11,578 nt of DNA from Christensenella sp. UBA941 (lineage in GTDB: Bacteria; Bacillota; Clostridia; Christensenellales; UBA941), in assembly GCA_002293365.1 (NCBI GenBank), contig DBDD01000240.1:242-11819 (forward strand). The letters are read 5' to 3'. The notes under the pieces were generated by a model. It had not been told where the DNA came from. It made no database searches and was given only the letters and a program-made list of their open reading frames with translations. Of this stretch, positions 1-6,183 are shown in pieces; the stretch's first letter is position 1; each line of letters opens with the position of its first letter. The position numbers were made by a program, and so were the translations under genes.

Positions 1-1319
1 TCGCCGGGAAGATAGCTCTTTTTGTCCGGCTCCTTGCGGGTAACCAAATCCGCCGACTCCGCAACGATAGGATCGCCGGGGGTTTGGCCGGTGGAGACGT
101 TGGGGCTGCCGTTCTTGCTAGGAGTGGGCGTCATGGTTGTCGCGCTGTTGGCAAGCGAGCCGCTTGCGCCCTCCCTTATCGTGCCGACAATATGGATTAC
201 GGTAACCTTCCCGCTGGGCATATCCGGCAGCGTAACCTTTCCAGTCCAAGGAGCGGGGGGGCCGCCGTCCACGCTGAACATCGGATTTTCCACCTGCGCG
301 GGAACCATGTCGGTGACTCTCGGGGCCGAAGCTGTGGCGGGGCCGCTGTTCGAAACAGTGATGGTATAGGTTATGGGTTCTCCGGGTTTATAGCTAAACT
401 TATCCGTTTTCTTGGCTGTGGTAATATTCGCCGCAGACATGATATATGGGTTCTGGTTTGAGCCTGTCGCGCCTGAAATTCCCGTCGGGCCGGTAGCGGT
501 TGTGCCTGTACTTACGCCCGGTGAGCCTGTGGGGCCGTACGGGCTTGGCGTAGGCGTTGTAGTGGTCGCCGTGTTGTTGAGCGAACCGGACGAACCGGTT
601 GCAACCGTTCCCCTAATCCGGACATTAACCCCAAAGGCTGCCGGAATATCCGGAAGCTGTAGGCTGCCGTTCCAGGGTTGCCAAGTTGCGCCGAGATCAT
701 CGGTGTATCGCGGATTTAGGACAGCCGGCGGTACCGGATCTCTGAGCATGGGGGCTTTTGCCGTCGCCGGGCCCAAGTTGCCCACGACGATGTTATATGT
801 GATGGATTCACCGGGCGAGTAGCTGGTCTTATCCGAGCTCTTCACGGTTAGAACGTTTGCGGTCGGGTTCTGGCCGGGGCCGGTTGCGCCGGTAACCCCG
901 GTTGCGCCGGCGGCTTCGGGCTTGACAACCGGATTCTGGTTGGAATCCATCACGCCGGGGGTAGGCTCTTGGGAGCCAGTGGAGGTTGTGCCTGTACTGA
1001 CGCCCGGCGCGCCGGTTACGCCAAAAGGTCTTGGCGTCGGGGTCGTCGTCGTCGCGATATTGTTGAGGCTGCCAGTCGCGCCAATAGCCACCGTGCCCCT
1101 AATAAGTATTATGAACGCGTCTCCGGACTTCAGGTCGGGGAGCTGGAGGCTGCCGCCCCACGGATTCCAGGTCGTACCGGAATCGATGCTGAACTGCGGA
1201 TTTTGGACAATGGACGGTACCTCGTCTTTGACGACCGGGGATACCGCCGTCGCCGGGCCCATGTTTGCTACGGTGATGGTATATGTTATGGTTTCGCCGG
1301 GGGAGTAGCTAGTCTTATT
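1..1319 (-). repeat. Tandem coding repeats, DUF11 module plus Gly-X-Thr linker
   Basis: Equivalent lysine codons of successive modules lie at 1316, 830, 401 and 23. The unit length therefore falls from 486 to 429 to 378 nt (162, 143 and 126 residues). The beta-sandwich part is nearly constant in length and most of the difference lies in the linker. Short phrases such as GVSTGTT and SLNN.ATTTTPTP recur almost exactly between modules 1 and 2. Module 3 is the most diverged. Confidence 0.8.
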
Positions 1320-1379
1320 GGCAGTTTTAGCGGTTATGATGGTCGCGGTGTCGTCGGGAGTGCCGAATATAGTGGCCAT
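1..1379 (-). CDS. DUF11-repeat / collagen-like repetitive protein, C-terminus beyond the window
   Basis: The minus frame is open from an in-frame stop at 1457-1455 to the window edge, giving 459 complete codons from the ATG at 1379. It encodes three full copies and the start of a fourth DUF11-like beta-sandwich domain. Each copy opens with a Lys-rich strand and SY.PGE.ITY.I.V.N.GPATA (Lys at about residues 22, 184, 327, 453), continues W.G...LPD, and closes with GSL.N.ATTTTPTP. Linkers between domains hold Gly-X-Thr triplets (GATGVTGATGPG, GPTGISGATGSN), as in bacterial collagen-like proteins. Such proteins are usually surface, spore-coat or exosporium proteins. No signal peptide is visible and stops upstream exclude a longer N-terminus. 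The start at 1379 has GAAAGG 9 nt upstream; an ATG at 1403 is possible but has a poor ribosome site. The plus-strand open frames here are shadows. The family call is firm; role and location are inferred. Confidence 0.85.
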   Translation of the reverse strand, partial: MATIFGTPDDTATIITAKTANKTSYSPGETITYTITVANMGPATAVSPVVKDEVPSIVQNPQFSIDSGTTWNPWGGSLQLPDLKSGDAFIILIRGTVAIGATGSLNNIATTTTPTPRPFGVTGAPGVSTGTTSTGSQEPTPGVMDSNQNPVVKPEAAGATGVTGATGPGQNPTANVLTVKSSDKTSYSPGESITYNIVVGNLGPATAKAPMLRDPVPPAVLNPRYTDDLGATWQPWNGSLQLPDIPAAFGVNVRIRGTVATGSSGSLNNTATTTTPTPSPYGPTGSPGVSTGTTATGPTGISGATGSNQNPYIMSAANITTAKKTDKFSYKPGEPITYTITVSNSGPATASAPRVTDMVPAQVENPMFSVDGGPPAPWTGKVTLPDMPSGKVTVIHIVGTIREGASGSLANSATTMTPTPSKNGSPNVSTGQTPGDPIVAESADLVTRKEPDKKSYLPG

Positions 1380-1501
1380 GCTTATTGCCCTTTCGTTCGC
1401 CATAATACTTTTAGGCTTGGCGGGAATACGCGTACCCCCGGCAAACCGATATGTTTATTCATTTTATGCGGTTGAAAGAGCGTCTGCGAATAATAAAACG
1501 G

Positions 1502-1519
1502 GGTCAGCGGGCGCTGACC
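1502..1519 (-). terminator. Candidate intrinsic terminator after the 66-aa gene
   Basis: The perfect inverted repeat GGTCAGCG/CGCTGACC folds as a 7-8 bp GC-rich stem. Read on the minus strand it is followed two bases later by GTTTTATTATT, a broken T tract. It would separate the upstream MATE/66-aa genes from the repeat-protein gene. On the plus strand a T7 run follows at 1530-1536, but too far from the stem and with no plus-strand gene to end. Confidence 0.45.
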
Positions 1520-1564
1520 TTTGCCCAACCTTTTTTTGCGGCGAAGGGGTGGCTTTGTAAGCAG

Positions 1565-1765
1565 CTAGAAATCATTAAGCCGCCATAAATCCTGTGGAGG
1601 CGGAGGGAAATAATGAACATTCAGTTTCACATGCAATAACTCTCGCTCTTGCTCGGATAGATTGGGATAAAACGTCCATTGCGCATAGATATTCGCGTCA
1701 TCCTTCAATAAATTTGTGTAATTGCTCAATACCTCAAGCTTGCGTTCTTGGAGCACTGGAGGCAC
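1565..1765 (-). CDS. Small hypothetical protein, 66 aa
   Basis: I do not recognise this protein. The frame begins at a GTG with AAGGA five bases upstream, lies 28 nt after the MATE stop codon and on the same strand, and ends at TAG. Composition looks like a real soluble protein: a helical, charged N-terminal half (LQERKLEVLSNYTNLLKDD) with aromatic residues following, and a Pro-rich end (YFPPPPQDLW). No membrane segment or signal peptide is visible. The same frame stays open upstream into the end of the MATE gene, so the true start is not certain, and it could be the remnant C-terminus of a larger protein. Spacing suggests co-transcription with the MATE gene. Confidence 0.5.
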   Translation of the reverse strand: MPPVLQERKLEVLSNYTNLLKDDANIYAQWTFYPNLSEQERELLHVKLNVHYFPPPPQDLWRLNDF

Positions 1766-1793
1766 AATAATCCTTATAATACTTACTGTAAAC

Positions 1794-3131
1794 TTATTCG
1801 CCCGCCGCGCGCAAGGGAAAGTTGGTTTTATCTCTTCGTATGAAGAGCAAGCTCAAAAAGAGCGTTAATCCTTCCGTAACGGGAGCGGCCAGCCATATAC
1901 CCGTCATTCCGAGCAGCGGCGGTAATATAAAGATACAAGCCAATAGAATAACAAAGCCCCGCGCGCCCGATATAACGGCCGACTCAACCGCCTTGCCTAT
2001 GGAAGTGAAGTAAAACGAGGCAATCACATTCACGCCCGACAGAAGGAAGGAGACGCCGAAAATAGCAATCCCCGAACGCACAAGCTCCTCTACGGCCTCG
2101 CTGTCCACAAAGAGGCTGCCGTACCAGTCTCTGCCGATCAGCATAAGCCCGAACACCACTATCCCCGCAAGGAGTACCATACGGCTTGTGATCCTGCGCA
2201 AACCGGCGGCCAGCGAGTATGCTTTCGCGCCATATGCGAAGCTGAACAGCACAACGGAACCTTGCCCGAAGCCGATCACGATCATGCTGAACATATAGGC
2301 GGCATAGCCGACGATGGTAAACGCCGTCAAAGCGTCTACGCCGATGTTTTTCAGAATTACATAGTTGTATGCGAACATAGAAATGCACAGCGACATTTCG
2401 CCGATAAACTCCGAGCCGCCGTTCAGTATCGTGCTGCGTAGCGCTTCGCCTGAAAAAATAAACCTGCGCAGCTTGTATACGCTGGACTTCTTTATAAAAA
2501 AGTACAGGGTGCAAACGAGAGCGGCCAGAGCCGAAATCAGCGAGGCAAGCGCGACGCCCTTCACGCCCCATTCCATTAAGCGGACGAAGCAGTAGTTGAG
2601 CAGGATGTTCAGCAGCACGTTCAAGATGCTAACCTGCATGAAATACTGGGGCTTTCCATCGCCCCTTATAAACATGCCGAAGGACGCGTTTATCACCATG
2701 ACCGGCAAAACCAGCAGCATGATCATGTAGTAAGCCTTGAAGTATCCCGCCACCACCGCATCGGCTTGTAAAAAGCCGAGCATGGGGTCTAGGCAGAACC
2801 TCATGATAACGCTGATAAGGACGCTCGCGGCCACGGCGGTCGCCATGGTTTGATTGAACACATCGTTGCATCTTTGCGTATCCCCGCCGCCCAGCGCCAT
2901 GCCAGCGATTGCAACGCCGCCGACGGATACCATCAGGCCTACCGCCAGATACAGATAGACAATCGGAAGCCCCAAATTGACGGCGGCGATACCCTGTCCG
3001 CCCACGTAGTTGCCTATAAAGAAGCCGTCGGCCACGGTTATCAGCGAGGTGAGTATCATCGCGATGATCGATGGGATCGAAAACTTAAAAATCATCCTCG
3101 TTTTGTCGTTTTGTATGCTTTCCAAGTTCAT
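1794..3131 (-). CDS. MATE-family multidrug efflux transporter
   Basis: This is a membrane antiporter of the MATE family (MepA/NorM-like), which exports cationic drugs and other toxic compounds using a sodium or proton gradient. The protein has about 445 residues, normal for the family, with roughly 12 hydrophobic segments in two similar halves. The N-terminus (FSIPSIIAMILTSLITVADGFFIGNYVG) is characteristic, with the family-typical G..A..AVNLG stretch after it and an RGDGKPQ loop near residue 160. An ATG also exists at 3137, but its GGGG ribosome site would be only 2 nt away; from the ATG at 3131 the spacing is 8 nt, so 3131 is preferred. The gene follows an AraC-GyrI regulator on the same strand, which probably controls it. 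A terminator-like hairpin lies immediately before it. The substrate is unknown. Confidence 0.9.
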   Translation of the reverse strand: MNLESIQNDKTRMIFKFSIPSIIAMILTSLITVADGFFIGNYVGGQGIAAVNLGLPIVYLYLAVGLMVSVGGVAIAGMALGGGDTQRCNDVFNQTMATAVAASVLISVIMRFCLDPMLGFLQADAVVAGYFKAYYMIMLLVLPVMVINASFGMFIRGDGKPQYFMQVSILNVLLNILLNYCFVRLMEWGVKGVALASLISALAALVCTLYFFIKKSSVYKLRRFIFSGEALRSTILNGGSEFIGEMSLCISMFAYNYVILKNIGVDALTAFTIVGYAAYMFSMIVIGFGQGSVVLFSFAYGAKAYSLAAGLRRITSRMVLLAGIVVFGLMLIGRDWYGSLFVDSEAVEELVRSGIAIFGVSFLLSGVNVIASFYFTSIGKAVESAVISGARGFVILLACIFILPPLLGMTGIWLAAPVTEGLTLFLSLLFIRRDKTNFPLRAAGE

Positions 3132-3135
3132 ATTC

Positions 3136-3186
3136 ATTTCCCCATATCAAAAAAAGTACCCTGTCAGGATAGCTGAAAGGGGAAAT
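3136..3186 (-). promoter_or_regulatory. Possible attenuator / translation-control leader of the MATE gene
   Basis: An 8-bp inverted repeat, ATTTCCCC (plus 3136-3143) and GGGGAAAT (plus 3179-3186), encloses the terminator hairpin. In the minus-strand RNA the upstream element can pair with the GGGGAAAU that forms the MATE ribosome site. That pairing would use the same three C residues as the terminator's 5' arm, so the two structures exclude each other. No known riboswitch class is recognised. The regulatory role is inferred. Confidence 0.35.
3149..3181 (-). terminator. Intrinsic terminator between the AraC-GyrI and MATE genes
   Basis: On the minus strand, CCCTTTCAG and CTGACAGGG form a 9-bp stem with one mismatch and a 5-nt loop. 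TAC and then seven T residues follow. This is a textbook rho-independent terminator for the AraC gene. It ends only 12-18 nt before the MATE start codon, leaving no room for a separate promoter. Confidence 0.7.
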
Positions 3187-3207
3187 ATAAACTTCTGATT
3201 TCGTGCT

Positions 3208-4041
3208 TTATTTAACGGGGATGCAGATTTCGATTTCCATATTCATAGCGTCGCAGTCGATCGCCCTGTAAATATCGAAGCCGTAGCGTTCGTCGATTTG
3301 GTGGCCGCTTTCCGGCAGCCACACATTGAAGATGTTCTGATAAGCCGTATAGATCTGTTTTACAGGCCCCTTAAAGTGATAAACCGCGTATTTGCCGCCC
3401 TTTATAAAGGTGGTGTTTGGGAGGCCGCAGTTTTCTGGAACGGTCATGTAAAGATCGTAAAGGCATTCGTCCGTATCCGTGATTGAAGGATCGTCGTAGG
3501 TGCGCTCAAGAAACAGCGTATCTTCCGTGATATACGCGCCGTACTTTTCCTGAAACTCGCCCCAATGCTCCGATAGGTTTCCATAGCTTCCTATGTGGCG
3601 GTGATAGACCGTGAAGAAATCCGGCAGGATTTCTATGGCGATCCTGCCGGAACACACCTCGTAAGGCAAAAGCTCCACAAACGCGTCGCCGAAAACAGGG
3701 TTTGTAAGAGACTTATGCACAATACCGCGGCGAAACTCGATAGGGGATTGTTCATGATGCAGCTTGAAAGCTGAACTGTAGTTCGATGCACTGTATCCGT
3801 AATCGGAACCGATATCCGTTATACTTCGGCCCCGCTCGACCTTCAGGCGGAAAGCGCTCTGTTCCATCTTGACGCGCCTGGTGAACTCCCCTATGCTTTC
3901 CCCTGTCTCTATTCTGAACAGGCGCGAGAAGTAGTACTTTGAGAAATTGCAATGAGCGGCAATCGCATCGACGGACAAGTCCCCGCCTATGTTGGCTAGG
4001 ATATAGTCTATGGCTTTATTAATATATTCGTTGACAATCAT
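3208..4041 (-). CDS. AraC-family transcriptional regulator with GyrI-like effector domain
   Basis: The protein has 277 residues. An N-terminal AraC DNA-binding domain carries two helix-turn-helix units (about residues 20-45, LSVDAIAAHCNFSKYYFSRLF, and 72-102, SITDIGSDYGYSASNYSSAF). It is followed from about residue 120 by a GyrI-like small-molecule-binding domain containing the typical VYHRHIGSYGNLSEHW stretch. This Rob/MarA-like architecture usually senses toxic compounds and activates nearby efflux genes. The gene precedes a MATE pump gene on the same strand, so the pump is the likely target. No convincing ribosome site precedes the ATG. The start overlaps the stop of an upstream coding-like frame as ATGA, so translation may once have been, or still be, coupled. 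Family assignment is firm; ligand and target are inferred. Confidence 0.9.
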   Translation of the reverse strand: MIVNEYINKAIDYILANIGGDLSVDAIAAHCNFSKYYFSRLFRIETGESIGEFTRRVKMEQSAFRLKVERGRSITDIGSDYGYSASNYSSAFKLHHEQSPIEFRRGIVHKSLTNPVFGDAFVELLPYEVCSGRIAIEILPDFFTVYHRHIGSYGNLSEHWGEFQEKYGAYITEDTLFLERTYDDPSITDTDECLYDLYMTVPENCGLPNTTFIKGGKYAVYHFKGPVKQIYTAYQNIFNVWLPESGHQIDERYGFDIYRAIDCDAMNMEIEICIPVK

Positions 4042-4324
4042 GCTAGGTATAAGTCCGAGATCGTTTCGGGTAAATAATCGATTCCTTTATATTCTTGAAC
4101 GATAATCGATACAATTTTTGCTTTGAGCGTAGGGTCAACTTTGGTAATACACATTTGCCAGCTTCCTCCAATACTTCGGCAAATATCATTATTTTATTCT
4201 TTGAGCTATTGCCGATTGCCATCTGGATAGATGCCATGCCAATCACCCGTCTTGTACTATATAAATTCGCCGCGTCGCCACCGAGGCCGAGAATAATTAT
4301 ATCATCAATCGGCCGCAAAAGCAT
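4038..4324 (-). pseudogene. Probable frameshifted small gene upstream of the AraC-type gene
   Basis: Two minus-strand frames look like consecutive parts of one protein. The first runs from about 4324 (ATG) and reads IIILGLGGDAANLYS, then MAIGNSSK, then FAEVLEEAGKCVL, up to about 4146. The second starts at 4145 with TKVDPTLKAKIVSIIVQEYK and ends LPETISDLYLA at a TGA (4040-4038) that overlaps the AraC ATG. Inserting one A near 4143-4148 would join them without an intervening stop. The unshifted first frame runs on to a TAG at 4045-4043. I do not recognise the product. It could be a decayed gene, a sequencing error in a live one, or chance open frames. The overlapping plus-strand frame (4095-4415) looks like a shadow. 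Confidence 0.4.
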
Positions 4325-4381
4325 GTCGATAGGCCGCTTCCAACTAAATTTGCGCGTTGGCAGCCTAAATTTGCATCTTGG
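4308..4381 (+). promoter_or_regulatory. Two pairs of 21-bp-phased direct repeats upstream of the LytTR operon
   Basis: ATCGGCCGC at 4308-4316 recurs as ATAGGCCGC at 4329-4337. CTAAATTTGCGCGTTGG at 4344-4360 recurs as CTAAATTTGCATCTTGG at 4365-4381. Both pairs have a start-to-start distance of exactly 21 bp, two helical turns, as is usual for direct-repeat operators of LytTR-family activators. The second pair ends 56 nt before the LytTR start codon. A weak -10-like TATTTT at 4408-4413 lacks a matching -35, which would suit an activator-dependent promoter. The motif does not clearly match a LytTR consensus I know, so binding by the neighbouring regulator is inferred. Confidence 0.5.
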
Positions 4382-4437
4382 TCGCAACGGCCTTGCCCGC
4401 CGAGGGATATTTTAGTAAGCTTAATGCAGGTGATGAT

Positions 4438-4887
4438 ATGAAAATAAGGCTGGAACAGGATTCATCATTGGCTGATATTGAAGTCGTTATCAAATACGCC
4501 AAGCCGTGCGCCGAGGTCAATAAGCTCACAGCTTTGTTTAAGTCGGCTACTACAAATATCAAATGCGCTTCGGACGGCGGCGAAAGGCTGGTCGCCGCCT
4601 CCGATATCTTTTATTTTGAAAGCGTCGACAAGCGCACCTTCGTTTATATGGAGCGGAGCGTCTATCGAACGGACGCCCCGTTGTACCGGCTCTGCGAAGA
4701 GTTGGAGCCGCTGGGCTTCGTACAGATCAACAAGGCGTGCGTTTTGAATATCAATATGCTTGTGTCTATAAAGCGGCTGCCGGGCAGCCGGATGGAGGCT
4801 ACCCTACGTAACGGTGAAAGGCTTTATGTGACGAGAAGATACCTTGACGGCATCAAGCGGGAATTAAAGAGAGGGGCGCGGGAATGA
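4438..4887 (+). CDS. LytTR-family DNA-binding transcriptional regulator
   Basis: This is a 149-residue protein without a receiver domain. Residues about 45-145 form a LytTR DNA-binding domain: after a short strand, the run SDIFYFESVDKRTFVY is followed by LEPLGFVQINKACVLNINML and a C-terminal RRYLDGIKREL. The N-terminus (MKIRLEQDSS) is typical of the stand-alone LytTR proteins encoded beside DUF3021 genes. The start at 4438 is preferred over an upstream TTG because AGGTGA precedes it and the N-terminus matches the family; the ribosome-site spacing (about 4 nt) is short. The stop overlaps the next gene's start as ATGA. Such proteins bind direct repeats and often activate their own operon, and phased repeats do lie upstream. 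Its activity is probably controlled by the membrane protein encoded next. Confidence 0.92.
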   Translation: MKIRLEQDSSLADIEVVIKYAKPCAEVNKLTALFKSATTNIKCASDGGERLVAASDIFYFESVDKRTFVYMERSVYRTDAPLYRLCEELEPLGFVQINKACVLNINMLVSIKRLPGSRMEATLRNGERLYVTRRYLDGIKRELKRGARE

Positions 4888-5276
4888 AGAGGATAATCAC
4901 AAATATACTGGCGACCACCGGTCTGGCGCTTGTTATTCTTGCAATTATCGCATCCGTGTATGAAGCCGAATTTTTGCTGATCAGCGCCATTTTTCAGACA
5001 TTGGCAGCGAATACGGTCATCCATTTGGGGCTTCTGCTTACCCGGAAGCTTGAGAGCAAATACGCCATGTTGGAGGCTACGGTCGATATCGTCTGGACGG
5101 TGTTTGTTTTGATCGTTTCCGGAGCGGTATTCAGCTGGTACTCCAGCACGCCGATAATTATACTCATCGTTATGGGGGCGTCAATCTATTTGATTGGCAT
5201 GTGGCTGAGTATGGTTCGTATACGGGAAGATATAGCGGAGATCAATAAATTACTGCAAAGGCGGAACCGTGAATGA
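4884..5276 (+). CDS. DUF3021 family membrane protein
   Basis: This is a 130-residue integral membrane protein with four predicted transmembrane helices (about residues 7-26, 33-52, 68-87 and 91-111) and a charged C-terminal tail (IREDIAEINKLLQRRNRE). Size and layout match DUF3021 proteins, which are usually encoded directly after a stand-alone LytTR regulator. In studied streptococcal LytTR regulatory systems the membrane partner holds the activator inactive, and the same job is inferred here. It starts at an ATGA overlap with the LytTR gene, with a purine-rich GAGAGGGG upstream, and its own stop overlaps the next gene, so the three are translationally coupled. Confidence 0.85.
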   Translation: MKRIITNILATTGLALVILAIIASVYEAEFLLISAIFQTLAANTVIHLGLLLTRKLESKYAMLEATVDIVWTVFVLIVSGAVFSWYSSTPIIILIVMGASIYLIGMWLSMVRIREDIAEINKLLQRRNRE

Positions 5277-6181
5277 TGAATCAAAAAAGCTATAATTCAA
5301 CAAAAAACCTGATACTGTTTTTTGCTGTGACGCTCTCATGGACTTGGCTTGCGGGGTTTATTCCGGTATGGACGGGCATTACCGGAACGCCTTTAGGTAC
5401 TTTCATCTTCTATTTCGGCGGCGGCGCACCCTCTGTTGTCGGGCTTTTCATGGTATTCCTCACATACCCAAGTCCTGCAAGACAGGACTATTTCTCCCGC
5501 TGCTTCAGCGTGAAGCGCATGGGCATAAAATGGCCTTTATGGACTGTGGCCTTTTTCATGGCGATAACCTTGATAGGACTATGGGCGGGTATCTATCTGT
5601 TCAATTCCGAAATGCCCGGAGCGGACTATATCCACGCTATAATACAAGCGCCCTATATGATATTTCCCGTGCTCTTAATCAGCATTGTTTCCGGGCCATT
5701 GAATGAAGAATTTGGGTGGAGGGGGTACGCGCTCGATAAGCTGCTGGCGCGATTTGGCTTCTATAAAGCCTCCCTCATGCTGGGATTCATATGGGGTATT
5801 TGGCATTTGGCGTGGTACTTTACGCCGGGTCAAGCGCAGTACAATCTTTTGCAGAGTTCGGTTTTTGAGGCGGCAGTATACATTCCGTCCGTCATTGTTC
5901 TGAACTTTGTCGTTACTTTTGTGTATATCAAAACAAAGCGAAGTATTTTAGCGGGGGCGTTGGTTCATATGCTTGGAAACCTGATAAACAGTCAGTTGCT
6001 GTCGCCTTATTCAGTAGAGACAGGCATGGCCATTCGGTATGTTAAAATACTTTTCTGCTGCATGGTTATAATCTATACGTTTGTATCTTCCAAATTCAAG
6101 AATGAGGTTGATACCCAAATAAAGAACATTCAATTCCGGGACGTAGAACCCGATATAAAAGAATCAGCGGGGAGCAGATAA
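5273..6181 (+). CDS. CPBP-family intramembrane glutamic endopeptidase
   Basis: This is a 302-residue polytopic membrane protein of the CPBP (Abi/CaaX-like) family. The three family motifs are complete: EEFGWRG (Glu145, Glu146, Arg150), FIWGIWH (Phe172, His178) and HMLGN (His232, Asn236). All predicted catalytic residues are therefore present and activity is expected. About eight hydrophobic segments are visible, followed by a hydrophilic C-terminal tail of about 30 residues. Bacterial members act in bacteriocin maturation or self-immunity and in membrane-protein processing. The ATG overlaps the DUF3021 stop, with AAGGCGG 8 nt upstream, and a second in-frame ATG at 5276 could serve instead. 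Its place between a LytTR module and an ABC exporter suggests peptide processing or immunity; no peptide precursor gene is seen. Confidence 0.92.
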   Translation: MMNQKSYNSTKNLILFFAVTLSWTWLAGFIPVWTGITGTPLGTFIFYFGGGAPSVVGLFMVFLTYPSPARQDYFSRCFSVKRMGIKWPLWTVAFFMAITLIGLWAGIYLFNSEMPGADYIHAIIQAPYMIFPVLLISIVSGPLNEEFGWRGYALDKLLARFGFYKASLMLGFIWGIWHLAWYFTPGQAQYNLLQSSVFEAAVYIPSVIVLNFVVTFVYIKTKRSILAGALVHMLGNLINSQLLSPYSVETGMAIRYVKILFCCMVIIYTFVSSKFKNEVDTQIKNIQFRDVEPDIKESAGSR

Positions 6182-6183
6182 AA

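Noticed and set aside
1042..1056. Short GTC/ACG trinucleotide run as a possible slippage repeat
   Set aside because: It encodes the conserved poly-Thr stretch of the repeat unit and is not longer than in the sister modules.
1421..1440. Near-palindrome around TACGCGTA upstream of the repeat-protein start
   Set aside because: Only the central 8 bp are symmetric; the flanks mispair, so an operator or hairpin cannot be supported.
22..1560. Several plus-strand open frames (22-369, 84-461, 412-822, 922-1308, 969-1475, 1318-1560)
   Set aside because: They are shadows of the minus-strand repeat-protein gene. Their Val/Gly/Pro-rich translations mirror its Thr/Pro/Gly codons, and the minus frame gives recognisable DUF11 motifs without a stop.
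1984..2571. Long minus-strand frame inside the MATE gene
   Set aside because: Arg-rich out-of-frame translation lying entirely within a clearly coding MATE frame; a shadow.
4095..4415. Plus-strand open frame of 106 codons before the LytTR gene
   Set aside because: No ribosome site and no family resemblance; it runs through the direct repeats and opposes a more protein-like minus-strand reading.
4378..4437. Upstream TTG start extending the LytTR protein by 20 residues
   Set aside because: The added residues do not resemble the family N-terminus, and the ATG at 4438 begins with the usual MKIRLE pattern after AGGTGA.
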